From the NCBI GenBank assembly GCA_047605615.1, contig JASGFI010000003.1:1-62456 (forward strand): a stretch of DNA of 62,456 nt. The letters are read 5' to 3'. The stretch is from Taibaiella sp047605615. Lineage in GTDB: Bacteria; Bacteroidota; Bacteroidia; Chitinophagales; Chitinophagaceae. A model generated the notes under the pieces. The model made no database searches. It was given only the letters and a program-made list of their open reading frames with translations, and had not been told where the DNA came from. Of this stretch, positions 17,817-26,486 are shown piece by piece (position 1 is the stretch's first letter; each line of letters starts with the position of its first letter). Position numbers and translations under genes: made by a program.

Positions 17817-18989
17817 TTATGCCAAAACGCCAATATGCCCCGCCTTGTCTATATAAACCAAGCCCGGGCGCATACCTTGCGCCAACGAACCTACCAAATG
17901 TTCGAGGTCCAATGCTTTGGCGCCGTTATAGGTGGCCCAATGCAATAAAAGTTCCAGGCCCAGTTGCGGAAAATGCCGTTGCAACATTTGCACTTCTGCC
18001 CATATACTCAACTCGTTGTTGGAGGCCAGGCTGTCGGTGCCGAGGCATATAGGCAAGCCGCTTTCCAGCATGTGCATCACGGGCGGCATGCGCCGTTCTA
18101 TGTACCAATTGGCATTGGGGCAAAGGCACAAGAAAACATTCCTTTTGTCGGCTCGCAAAAAGCGCAAATCTTCCTGCTCCATGAACGTGTTGTGTACCAA
18201 TATCAACGGATGCGCCGGACTTAGGTAAGGCAGGTAGGTTTGCAGCGACGTTTTGCCACCGGCCTTGAAAAACGAGGGGTCTATTTTCAAGGCGGCGTAC
18301 AGCTCCTGCATCTTGCCCGTCTTATTGCGGTAATATTCGTTTTCCCCCGCTGTTTCTTCATTGTGTATGCTCAGTATGGCCGTTTCTTCGTGCCTATTTA
18401 TCAGCCCGAACATACGTTCCGATACCGAATAGGGCGCGTGGGGCACTATGCTTTGGCTATAACGGCAGGTGCCGCCTTCCACCATGCTGTTTTTGAAGGC
18501 TTCATATACTTTTTGCGGCCAGGCAAACCGTGCTTCCACGCCCTCGTCCGCAAAGCCCATGGCCTCTACAAAGGTATGTATGTGCAGGCCGCAAAGCGGC
18601 CTGTAGGCCAGCGTGTCGGTACCGTTGGCTATATCGCCCACGGCCACTATGCCATTGGCTTTCATTTGTGCCAAAGCCTTTGCTATGGCAGCTTTTCGTA
18701 CTTCTTCGGTAGCATTATTGCGTTGCGCCATCACCGCTTGCAAGAAGCCTACCAATCCCGTGGCTTCGGGTATGATGCCCGGCATGTGGCTCAATTCCAC
18801 GTGGCAATGAGCGTTCACGAAACCCGGACACAATATGCCTTCGTAATGCCTTGCTTTCTCGTCCGGCACGGTTCCCTTGCCGTGAATGGCCGCCACGGTG
18901 CCGCTTGCGTCCAGTTCCACGATGCTGCCTTCCGGCAACCATTTGTGGCCATCGTGTATTTGCGTAGCGGAGTAATATGAGTGTTGCAT
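17817..18989 (-). CDS. Amidohydrolase, possible aminodeoxyfutalosine deaminase
   Basis: A metal-dependent hydrolase of 390 residues. It shows NAHCHVELSH (metal-binding HxH), a later conserved VHNTF, CPNANWYI and LGTDSLASNNELS (metal-binding Asp), all typical of the cytosine/guanine deaminase branch of amidohydrolases. The HCHVELSH variant followed by an early MPGI...TGLVGFL resembles the deaminases of the futalosine menaquinone pathway in Bacteroidota. That assignment is inference, and no other mqn gene is in the window. The start was set at the second ATG (18989), which matches relatives and lies 5 nt after a near-consensus -7 box (GATATTTG, 18995-19002). It is divergent from queG. Confidence 0.8.
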   Translation of the reverse strand: MQHSYYSATQIHDGHKWLPEGSIVELDASGTVAAIHGKGTVPDEKARHYEGILCPGFVNAHCHVELSHMPGIIPEATGLVGFLQAVMAQRNNATEEVRKAAIAKALAQMKANGIVAVGDIANGTDTLAYRPLCGLHIHTFVEAMGFADEGVEARFAWPQKVYEAFKNSMVEGGTCRYSQSIVPHAPYSVSERMFGLINRHEETAILSIHNEETAGENEYYRNKTGKMQELYAALKIDPSFFKAGGKTSLQTYLPYLSPAHPLILVHNTFMEQEDLRFLRADKRNVFLCLCPNANWYIERRMPPVMHMLESGLPICLGTDSLASNNELSIWAEVQMLQRHFPQLGLELLLHWATYNGAKALDLEHLVGSLAQGMRPGLVYIDKAGHIGVLA

Positions 18990-19084
18990 GGGTACAAATA
19001 TCTGAAATACCCCGCTCATTCATCGTTGTATGGGTTTATGTTGCGCAATTATTTGCCAATATGTACCTATAAGTTACATTGGCT

Positions 19085-19092
19085 TACTTTTG
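19085..19092 (+). promoter_or_regulatory. -7 box for queG; decides the start codon
   Basis: TACTTTTG matches TAnnTTTG. It lies inside the longest possible reading frame (TTG at 19079), so translation must begin downstream, most likely at the GTG at 19118. Confidence 0.6.
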
Positions 19093-19117
19093 CAACCGGC
19101 CACCGCATCCATTTATC

Positions 19118-20059
19118 GTGAACATTGCCCAAAAAACAGCACGCGTAAAACAAATCAGTAGTCAAATGGGATTTGATTATTGCGGCATAGCGCGCGCCGA
19201 AAAATTGGACGATGACGCGCAGAGGCTGGAGCAATGGCTCAATAAAAATTACCATGGCACCATGGCATACATGGCCAATCATTTCGATTTGCGCATAGAC
19301 CCCGCCCTGCTGGTGCCCGGCGCAAAATCGGTGATTACCATTTTGTACAATTATTACCCCCACGAACAGCAACATGCCGATGCGCCCCAAATAGCCAAAT
19401 ACGCTTATGGGAATGACTACCACGAAGCAATAAGAGCCAGGCTCAACGAGTTCCTGCTGCTGCTCAGGGAAAATTTCGGCGAAATAGACGGTCGGGGCTT
19501 CGTAGATAGCGCACCGGTGCTGGAACGTAGCTGGGCGCAACGCAGCGGCTTGGGCTGGATAGGCAAAAACGGCAATTTAATCAACAAGTCCACCGGTTCT
19601 TTTTTCTTCATTGCCACCTTGATTACCGATTTGGACTTAGTGCCGGACGACCCGTTCCAGAAAGATTTTTGCGGCACCTGCACCCGTTGCATAGATGCCT
19701 GCCCCACGGGCGCCATAGTGGAAAATAGGGTTGTGGATGCCAACAGGTGCATTTCGTACCTGACCATAGAGTTGAAAAACGAGGCGATTCCCGATGAATT
19801 TTCGGGCAAAATGAACAACTGGATGTTTGGTTGCGATATATGCCAAGACGTGTGCCCTTGGAACCGTTTTTCGCGGCCGCACCACCATCCCGAACTTGCC
19901 CCCTCGCATAAACTTTTGAATTTGACCACCTCCGACTGGGAATCCTTGGAGGAAGACACCTTTAAGCTGTTGGCCAAGCATTCGCCGTTGAAACGACCCA
20001 AATGGAAAGGTATCAAGAGAAATTTGCTGTTTCTGAAAGGTTCGGGAAGCCACTCGTGA
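19118..20059 (+). CDS. queG: Epoxyqueuosine reductase
   Basis: QueG carries out the last step of queuosine synthesis in tRNA, reducing epoxyqueuosine with cobalamin and two [4Fe-4S] clusters. The 313-residue protein has both ferredoxin motifs: C185GTC..C191...C195P and C239DIC...C246PWN. It also has the family-specific GWIGKNGNLI and CISYLTIELK. The GTG start at 19118 was chosen because the -7 box at 19085-19092 lies upstream of it. The protein is shorter than the E. coli enzyme (about 380) because the C-terminal HEAT-like part is abbreviated, which is usual in many Bacteroidota. Confidence 0.95.
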   Translation: MNIAQKTARVKQISSQMGFDYCGIARAEKLDDDAQRLEQWLNKNYHGTMAYMANHFDLRIDPALLVPGAKSVITILYNYYPHEQQHADAPQIAKYAYGNDYHEAIRARLNEFLLLLRENFGEIDGRGFVDSAPVLERSWAQRSGLGWIGKNGNLINKSTGSFFFIATLITDLDLVPDDPFQKDFCGTCTRCIDACPTGAIVENRVVDANRCISYLTIELKNEAIPDEFSGKMNNWMFGCDICQDVCPWNRFSRPHHHPELAPSHKLLNLTTSDWESLEEDTFKLLAKHSPLKRPKWKGIKRNLLFLKGSGSHS

Positions 20060-20089
20060 AGAGCGGTAGGAAATGCCACTTTTAACCGC

Positions 20090-20097
20090 TACATTTG
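20090..20097 (+). promoter_or_regulatory. -7 box for PNGase F-like gene
   Basis: TACATTTG matches TAnnTTTG and ends 32 nt before the ATG at 20130. Confidence 0.6.
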
Positions 20098-20129
20098 CCG
20101 CGATACACGTTTCAAATAATATTACTTGG

Positions 20130-22136
20130 ATGAAAAAAATCTACTGCTGCCTTTTGGCATTTTTTGCTTTTGGGGGTTTGGCCAATGCCAATCCCGGCGA
20201 CACTACTTGGGTTCAGGCCAATAAAATGAACCTTGATTACTACAACAATTTTGACACTGCCGTGAGTTTCCCGGATGGTTCGGTCACGTACCGAAAAATC
20301 TACTTGGTGTTCACCCTTGGACAATATGACTGTCCTTCCGGTACCCAATACTGCCATCAGTGGGATTATGACGTACACAACTACATAATGAATAGTGCCG
20401 GCGATACCGTGGAAATTTCACGATTTATCACACCTTTTGCCACCTCGGGTTGGTCAAGATTTGGCTCTACTTGGCAACAAGGTTACATATTCGATGTGAC
20501 CGATTTTGCCCCATTGCTACAAGGTAGCGCCATCTCCCGTGTGTTGTATTCCGGGTACAGTGGAGGTTTTACGGCAGATGTGAAATTTGCATTTGTAGAG
20601 GGTACGCCCGATAGGACAGTATTGGGCACGGCTGCCTTTTATAACGGAAGCTATGACTATGGCGACACCGCCAACACGATTAACAGCCATTTGCCGGTGG
20701 TGGACTATACCGCACCAAGCGGCACCCAAGCCGCTGCCGCACGGATGATTATTACCGGCCATGGCTCCGATGCCAACTATTGTTGCGAATTTGCCAGCCA
20801 TAGCTACGATTTTAAAGTAAACGGCACTACTACCGGCACACAAACATTGTGGCGCGACGATTGCGGCATCAACGAATTGTATCCTCAAGGCGGCACTTGG
20901 GTTTATGACCGTGCAAATTGGTGTCCCGGGGCATTGGTACACCCCATTTATCATTCGATTGGCGGAGTGGGCAGCGGCACCAGTTTCAACCTGCAAATAG
21001 CCTTTGAAGATTATAGCGTAGCCAGCAGTTTTGGTAGTTACAAAGTGGCGGGCAGGGTAATATTTTACGGTGCCGTGAACAAAAGCGTGGATGCGTCGCT
21101 CGAAGAAATAGTGTCGCCCACCAACAGCGCGCAACAATTTAGGCAAAACCCATCAAGCAATGTCCCGGTCATCAAAGTACACAACTCCGGGTCCACCGCC
21201 ATTACTGCCATGTCCATCGTTTATGGTTTGGCAGATTCTACACAAGCTACTTATGACTGGACTGGCTCCATAGCCTCCCTGGCCGATGCCACTATTTCCC
21301 TGCCGGCCTTGGCTTCGCTTACCAATCTGGCCAATAGCGAAGCAACGGGGACCTTCACGTTTAAGGCCAAAATAGCATCGGTGAACGGAAGTGCCGACCT
21401 CGATGCCACCAACGATTCGCTGGCTACCACATTTACGGCTACCCCCAAATGGCCGGGGGTGTTAGTAGTGAACATGCAGGCAGGAAACATTACAAGTTCG
21501 GCCAGCATAAGCAGCGGCACCACTGCCGATTGGTTGGGCAGTTGGAAAATTACGGATATGGATGGCACTACCATTGCCAGCCGCGACGGGAAAACCAATA
21601 ACACCTACAACGATACCGTTATCTTCAGCACCGAAGGCTTTTATAAGTTGACCATTACCAGCGATTTATGCTGGGGCTTGCATTGGTGGCCTTACGATGG
21701 CACTTCAAGTGTTAAACCCGGTGCATTATGGGTGAAAAATTTATATGGTGAAAATTTGGCCATGAATGGATACACTTATGCCGGTTCCACCCTGAAAGAT
21801 TACGGTGCCCACGATGATTTTGGCTGCGAATACAATCAAATTTTTTACATAGAAAGTGCAGGTAGCCTGGGGCTTGGCAGTCAACCCTCTACGGGCATTG
21901 CAAAAGTTTACCCTAACCCGGCAACGGATGTCATCAATTTGGACATTGACGGCGCAACACTGTCCGAACCGGCTTCCATAAGTTTGGTAAATGTTTTGGG
22001 CCAAGTGGTTTACGCTACCACCTCTTCGGGCAAGCATATAGCCATCGATGTTTCCAAACTTGCCAATGGCACTTACTCGCTTGTGTACCAAATAAATGGT
22101 GTCAAAAAAATAGAAAAGGTGGCCATATCCAAATAA
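20130..22136 (+). CDS. Secreted PNGase F-like peptide-N-glycosidase with T9SS sorting domain
   Basis: The 668-residue protein has a signal peptide (cleavage near NANA/NP). Residues about 25-320 resemble peptide-N4-(N-acetyl-glucosaminyl)asparagine amidase F: CHQWDYDVHNYIMN (compare the CDEWDRY motif of PNGase F, catalytic Asp), ISRFITPF, FDVTDFAPLL, MIITGHGSDANYCCEF (compare the GCAEWCF Glu) and DRANWCPG. Asp79 and Glu220 appear to occupy the positions of catalytic D60 and E206; the third acidic residue (E118) is not evident. A CARDB-like stretch (about 330-460) and further beta domains follow, then a type A T9SS domain (KVYPNPATDVINLDI). It probably removes N-glycans from host or environmental glycoproteins. 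The start is supported by MKKIYCC and the upstream -7 box. Confidence 0.85.
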   Translation: MKKIYCCLLAFFAFGGLANANPGDTTWVQANKMNLDYYNNFDTAVSFPDGSVTYRKIYLVFTLGQYDCPSGTQYCHQWDYDVHNYIMNSAGDTVEISRFITPFATSGWSRFGSTWQQGYIFDVTDFAPLLQGSAISRVLYSGYSGGFTADVKFAFVEGTPDRTVLGTAAFYNGSYDYGDTANTINSHLPVVDYTAPSGTQAAAARMIITGHGSDANYCCEFASHSYDFKVNGTTTGTQTLWRDDCGINELYPQGGTWVYDRANWCPGALVHPIYHSIGGVGSGTSFNLQIAFEDYSVASSFGSYKVAGRVIFYGAVNKSVDASLEEIVSPTNSAQQFRQNPSSNVPVIKVHNSGSTAITAMSIVYGLADSTQATYDWTGSIASLADATISLPALASLTNLANSEATGTFTFKAKIASVNGSADLDATNDSLATTFTATPKWPGVLVVNMQAGNITSSASISSGTTADWLGSWKITDMDGTTIASRDGKTNNTYNDTVIFSTEGFYKLTITSDLCWGLHWWPYDGTSSVKPGALWVKNLYGENLAMNGYTYAGSTLKDYGAHDDFGCEYNQIFYIESAGSLGLGSQPSTGIAKVYPNPATDVINLDIDGATLSEPASISLVNVLGQVVYATTSSGKHIAIDVSKLANGTYSLVYQINGVKKIEKVAISK

Positions 22137-22160
22137 CAAGGAACAATCAGCACAAACGCT

Positions 22161-22196
22161 AAGCCTACCGAATTGGTAATTCGGTAGGCTTTTTAG
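22161..22196 (+). terminator. Intrinsic terminator after PNGase-like gene
   Basis: A perfect 14-bp stem AAGCCTACCGAATT / AATTCGGTAGGCTT (22161-22174, 22178-22191) with a 3-nt loop is followed by TTTT. Confidence 0.85.
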
Positions 22197-22291
22197 CCTT
22201 TTAAAAGTTGGCAAGAGCAAATCAAAAATACGTCCAGGCAGGCACTCCATATCTGCGAAGCTATCTCTGTTTCAATGATATTTGCAAAAAA
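22197..22291. repeat. Decayed copy of the 132-bp hairpin element (right part only)
   Basis: CTTTTAAAAGTTGGCAAG... through CCATATCTGCGAAGCTATCT and GTTTCAAT aligns with the right two thirds of the elements at 35099-35230 and 59340-59471. The left third is replaced by the terminator of the PNGase-like gene. It sits between two converging genes, as do the other copies. Confidence 0.65.
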
Positions 22292-22312
22292 CAAATAGCC
22301 AGTTGCGCCTCG

Positions 22313-24418
22313 TCAACTTATCTTGCTCCAATGCTGCCCTTGGAGATTTTTACTTCCGTACAATTCCTTGGCCAGCGGCGCAAATGCAGCATGGTTAAGG
22401 CCTTCTGGTTGGCTAAGGATAAATAGGGCTGCCTGTTTGGTTTCCTCCATTATGTCCACATCATGTACTATATCGGCAATTTTCAAATCCAGCGCGCCGC
22501 TTTGCCGCGTACCGTATATGTCGCCCGGCCCGCGCATTTTTAAATCTTCTTCGGCTATCACGAAACCATCGGTGGTGCGCACCATAATGTCCATGCGTTG
22601 GCGGCTTTCTTTCGATATTTGCTGTCCCGTAAGCAAGATGCAATAACTCTTGTCGCTGCCCCGCCCTACCCTTCCGCGCAACTGGTGCAATTGCGACAAG
22701 CCAAAGCGTTCCGCACTTTCAATCACCATCACCGAGGCATTGGGCACGTTGACCCCTACTTCTATTACCGTGGTAGCCACCAATATGTGTGCATCGCCAT
22801 TTACGAAACGTTCCATATTGCGCGCGCGTTCGTCCAAGGGTTGACGGCCATGCACCATGGCCACCCTGTATTTCGGGTCGGGAAACCAAGCCTTCACTTG
22901 CTCGTATCCGGCCTGAAGGCTTTCGTAGTCCAGCTTTTCGCTTTCTTCTATCAACGGATACACAACGTATATCTGCCTGCCTTGTTCTATCTCCGATTTC
23001 AGGAACTGCATTACCTTGGGCCTGAAATTTTCCGCACGGTGTATGGTTTCTATGGGTTTGCGCCCGGGTGGCAGTTCGTCTATTACCGACACGTCCAAAT
23101 CGCCGTACACCGTCATGGCCAGCGTTCGGGGTATGGGCGTGGCCGTCATCACCAACACGTGTGGCGGGTGCTGGTTTTTGGTCCACAATTTTGCCCTTTG
23201 CGTTACCCCGAACCTATGTTGTTCGTCTATCACGGCCAAGCCCAGGTTATGAAAGCGTACCGTATCTTCTGCCAGCGCATGGGTGCCTATCGCTATGTGT
23301 ATCAAACCGGCGTGCAGCCCTTGCAATATCTGTTTCCGTTCCTTCCCCTTTACCGAGCCGGTGAGCAAGGCCACCCGCAAACCCATGGGTGCCACCAATT
23401 CGCTAATGCCCCGAAAGTGTTGCTGGGCCAATATTTCGGTAGGCGCCATCAGGCTTGCCTGAAAACCATTGTCCAAGGCCAAGAGCATACTCATCAATGC
23501 CACTATGGTTTTGCCGCTACCCACATCGCCCTGTACCAATCGGTTCACCTGCTTGCCGGCAAGCGTGTCTTGCCTTATTTCGCGCAGCACCCGCTTCTGC
23601 GCGCCCGTCAATGCAAAGGGGAGATATTGTTCAAAGAATGTATTGAAAAGCGCCCCCACCCGTTCAAATACATAACCTACTTGGGCATTGTGGTGTTGTT
23701 TTAGCTGCAAAATCTTCAATTGTGCCAACAGCAACTCGTCCCACTTCAATCGCCGGACGGCCTGTTGCAGCAATGCTTCGTTTTGTGGAAAATGTATGTT
23801 CTTAAAAGCCTCGAAACGCCCTATCAACCGGTATCGTTGGCGTATGTCCTCGGGCAAAGTTTCCGGCACATCCGATGCCGATATTTTGGCCATCATCTGT
23901 TGCACCAACTTGGCGAAGCTACGGTTGTTGATTCCTTTGGCTTTTAGCTTTTCGGTAGTGGGGTACAGCGGCTGCATTACCGCGGGCGCACCTTCCTCGC
24001 CGGCTGCTTCCATGTCCGGATGCGCTATGGAAGCCTTGCCATTGAACCAGGTTATTTTACCGCTTACGTTGTACGTCACATTGCCCTGCAAGCTATTGAC
24101 CGCATACTGTACGCCCTGAAACCAAATAAGCTCCACCGTACCCGTACCGTCAAAAAAAGTGGCCGTCAATCGCTTCTTGAAATTGCCCCCTTCCTCGCGC
24201 AGGTTCGTTATTTGGCCACGAAGCTGCACAAAGTCGAGCATCGGGTTTAGGTCGGCAACTTTATACAACCTTGTAGTGTCGAGGTGGCGCAGGGGGAAAT
24301 GGTGCAGCAGGTCGCGGTAGCTCGCAATGTCCAGTTCCTTGCGCAGCAATTCGGCCCTGAAGGCACCCACGCCTTTCAGAAATTCCACCGATGTGTCCAG
24401 TTTGCTTGCCGCTTGCAT
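22313..24418 (-). CDS. recG: ATP-dependent DNA helicase RecG
   Basis: RecG remodels stalled forks and Holliday junctions. The 701-residue protein has an N-terminal wedge/OB region (for example VQLRGQITNLR ... LTATFFDGTGTVELIWFQG), Walker A GDVGSGKT at 297-304, DEQH box at 398-401 (VIDEQHRFGV), the TATPIPRTLA motif, and the C-terminal QLHQLRGRVGRG motif. The length is standard. Its start codon lies 5 nt downstream of a perfect -7 box (24424-24431), suggesting a leaderless mRNA. It converges on the PNGase-like gene. Confidence 0.97.
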   Translation of the reverse strand: MQAASKLDTSVEFLKGVGAFRAELLRKELDIASYRDLLHHFPLRHLDTTRLYKVADLNPMLDFVQLRGQITNLREEGGNFKKRLTATFFDGTGTVELIWFQGVQYAVNSLQGNVTYNVSGKITWFNGKASIAHPDMEAAGEEGAPAVMQPLYPTTEKLKAKGINNRSFAKLVQQMMAKISASDVPETLPEDIRQRYRLIGRFEAFKNIHFPQNEALLQQAVRRLKWDELLLAQLKILQLKQHHNAQVGYVFERVGALFNTFFEQYLPFALTGAQKRVLREIRQDTLAGKQVNRLVQGDVGSGKTIVALMSMLLALDNGFQASLMAPTEILAQQHFRGISELVAPMGLRVALLTGSVKGKERKQILQGLHAGLIHIAIGTHALAEDTVRFHNLGLAVIDEQHRFGVTQRAKLWTKNQHPPHVLVMTATPIPRTLAMTVYGDLDVSVIDELPPGRKPIETIHRAENFRPKVMQFLKSEIEQGRQIYVVYPLIEESEKLDYESLQAGYEQVKAWFPDPKYRVAMVHGRQPLDERARNMERFVNGDAHILVATTVIEVGVNVPNASVMVIESAERFGLSQLHQLRGRVGRGSDKSYCILLTGQQISKESRQRMDIMVRTTDGFVIAEEDLKMRGPGDIYGTRQSGALDLKIADIVHDVDIMEETKQAALFILSQPEGLNHAAFAPLAKELYGSKNLQGQHWSKIS

Positions 24419-24423
24419 GGTTG

Positions 24424-24431
24424 CAAAAATA
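24424..24431 (-). promoter_or_regulatory. -7 box for recG
   Basis: TATTTTTG on the minus strand matches TAnnTTTG; only CAACC-like spacing (5 nt) separates it from the ATG. Confidence 0.55.
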
Positions 24432-24626
24432 AGGAAGCAAACTTTGGAAAAAAGCGGCAGGAAAAGTATTTGAAAAATGATTTTTCGGGAACTGCCGGCT
24501 GTTGGACAAGACGGTTGTGGCCCTATAATTCCTCAGGAAGGCGCAACGGCACAAAGTATCGAGCTATCCATTAGATATTCCATGAAATATTTCGGCATTG
24601 TTGTTTTTCATACTTACGGCAAACAA

Positions 24627-24904
24627 ACTGCGTACGGCCTTTGGGGCGGGTGCATTTAAAATTGTCGCCTTAAAGGGAATGACACGAGTTCCCTCGTTGC
24701 GTTCGGAATGACACCCGCCGCTTGTCATGCCTATACTCCCCATTGTCATGCTGACGAAGGAAGCATCTCTATTAGTTCCCCCTCTTTGAGTTCCCTCACG
24801 GCGTTCGGGATGACAGCGCGTTCGGGATGACAAGATCTCCCTCGCTGCGATCGGGACATGCTATGCTACGGCAATTTTAAATGCACCCTTTCGCCGTACG
24901 CAGT
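24627..24904. repeat. 278-bp element bounded by long inverted repeats
   Basis: The outer arms are ACTGCGTACGGC (24627-24638) and its complement (24893-24904). The inner arms are GGGTGCATTTAAAATTG (24648-24664) and its complement (24872-24888), both perfect. The interior is a patchwork of GCGTTCGGGATGACA and GTCATGCTGACGAAGGAAGC units, a repeat style common in Bacteroidota intergenic DNA. No protein is encoded, so a non-autonomous mobile element is plausible. Confidence 0.6.
24745..24768 (+). repeat. GTCATGC...GCATCT dispersed repeat, copy 1
   Basis: GTCATGC followed by ...GCATCT, a unit also found at 34680-34698 and 40809-40826, always in intergenic DNA. Confidence 0.55.
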
Positions 24905-24926
24905 GGCAATATGGAACGAACTATGC

Positions 24927-26351
24927 CTAATCTACTTTAGTAACCTTCATCAGGTTGGTAGGAAGATGTTCGGTAACGGGCGTGCTTCCGGTATTTACCA
25001 CCACGTCGCCGGTTTTCAATAGCCCTTTTTCTTTCAACAAGCTTATCTGGTCGGTTATGATTTGGTCTATGCCTTCTTCTCCATCGTAATAGAAAGCTTC
25101 TACGCCCCAGCTTAGGCTCAACTGGTTGATAAGCGTTTGTGTCTTCGTAAATACGTACAGCGGGGCGCGCGGGCGGTAGCTGGACAGCATGAAGCCCGTG
25201 TAGCCGCTTTGGGTCATGCCTATCAAGGCATCTGCATGTAAATCTTCCGACATTTTGCTGGCGTTGTAGCAAAGTGCATCGCTCAAGAAAGAAGGCGAGT
25301 GCGGTTGGGGCACCAAGTTCCTGTTATATACCGTATCTTCTTTTTCCACTTCGCGTACTATGTTTACCATAGTTTGTACCACCAAGGTAGGATGCGCGCC
25401 CATGGCCGTTTCGCCGCTAAGCATTATGGCATCTGCACCTTCCATTACGGCATTGGCCACATCGGTTATTTCGCTGCGGTTTGGCCTGGTCCTGTCCATC
25501 ATGCTTTCCATCATTTGGGTAGCTATGATTACCGGCTTGGCCCTGTGGATACATTTACGGACGATGTCTTTCTGAATCATGGGTATTTTCTCCACGGGCA
25601 TTTCCACGCCCAAATCGCCGCGGGCCACCATTACCGCATCAGAGGCCAATATTATTTCGCGCAGGTGTGTAATGGCCTCCGGCTTTTCTATTTTGGCTAC
25701 TATTTTGGCGGGGCTTCCTTTTTCTTTCAGCCTGGCCCTGAGGTCCAAAATGTCTGCCGGCTTGCGCACGAACGAAAGACCTATCCAATCTATTTTTTGC
25801 TCTACGATGAAATCCAAATCGCGCAAATCTTTTTCGGTAAGCGAAGGCAAGGAAATAATGGTATCGGGCAGGTTTACGCCTTTGCGCGGCAACAATACGC
25901 CACCATTGACCACTTTGGCCTTTACCAAGCCATCGGCAGTGATTTCCACCACCACGGTTTCTATCTTGCCATCGTCGAGCAATATGCTTTCGCCTACTTT
26001 TGCATCGTTGTGGAAATTGGGGTACGAGATATAAATGCCGTCCTTGGTGCCTACTGTCTTGGTGTTGGTGAAGGTAACAATGTCGTCTTGCAACAGCAGC
26101 AGCGAATTGTTTTCGATATCTCCCACACGCAGTTTGGGACCTTGCAGGTCTGCAAGTATGGCTATGTTGAACGGAAAATCTTTGTTTATCTTCCTGATGT
26201 TTTCAATTACTTCTGCGTGCTTCTCGTAGGCACCGTGAGAAAAATTGAGCCGAAAAACATTCACACCGGTTTGAACCAGTTCCAATAGTTTTTCATACGT
26301 GTCGCAGGCAGGCCCTACTGTAGCGACAATCTTGGTTTTTTTGTGTTGCAT
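24927..26351 (-). CDS. pyk: Pyruvate kinase
   Basis: The enzyme makes pyruvate and ATP from phosphoenolpyruvate and ADP, the final step of glycolysis. The 474 residues include TKIVATVGPAC, LNFSHG, the active-site block KIEKPEAITHL..I, VARGDLGVEMPVEKIPMIQK and IATQMMESM. The start at 26351 (MQHKKTKIVATVGPA) was chosen because the longer version (ATG at 26396) overlaps a perfect -7 box at 26394-26401. The C-terminal regulatory domain is complete. It is not in an operon with other glycolysis genes. Confidence 0.97.
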   Translation of the reverse strand: MQHKKTKIVATVGPACDTYEKLLELVQTGVNVFRLNFSHGAYEKHAEVIENIRKINKDFPFNIAILADLQGPKLRVGDIENNSLLLLQDDIVTFTNTKTVGTKDGIYISYPNFHNDAKVGESILLDDGKIETVVVEITADGLVKAKVVNGGVLLPRKGVNLPDTIISLPSLTEKDLRDLDFIVEQKIDWIGLSFVRKPADILDLRARLKEKGSPAKIVAKIEKPEAITHLREIILASDAVMVARGDLGVEMPVEKIPMIQKDIVRKCIHRAKPVIIATQMMESMMDRTRPNRSEITDVANAVMEGADAIMLSGETAMGAHPTLVVQTMVNIVREVEKEDTVYNRNLVPQPHSPSFLSDALCYNASKMSEDLHADALIGMTQSGYTGFMLSSYRPRAPLYVFTKTQTLINQLSLSWGVEAFYYDGEEGIDQIITDQISLLKEKGLLKTGDVVVNTGSTPVTEHLPTNLMKVTKVD

Positions 26352-26393
26352 TTTGTGTTGTGTTGACGTTTGTTTGTTGTTTTTTTTGGTTTG

Positions 26394-26401
26394 CAAATAT
26401 A
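26394..26401 (-). promoter_or_regulatory. -7 box for pyk
   Basis: TATATTTG on the minus strand, with a TTTA at the -33 position 19 nt further upstream (26421-26424). Confidence 0.55.
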
Positions 26402-26486
26402 TAATGGCATTATTTGTTGCTAAAGGTCATGGCCGTATAGACACAATGCAACAGCATAAGAGCCACAAGATAATCAATTTATTAGT

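Larger units (their letters stand above)
24419..24926. other. Intergenic region carrying a 278-bp inverted-repeat element
   Basis: This is the 508-bp gap between recG and pyk. It contains the recG promoter at its left end and the inverted-repeat element described separately. I see no coding sequence; open frames here come from the repeat. Confidence 0.65.
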
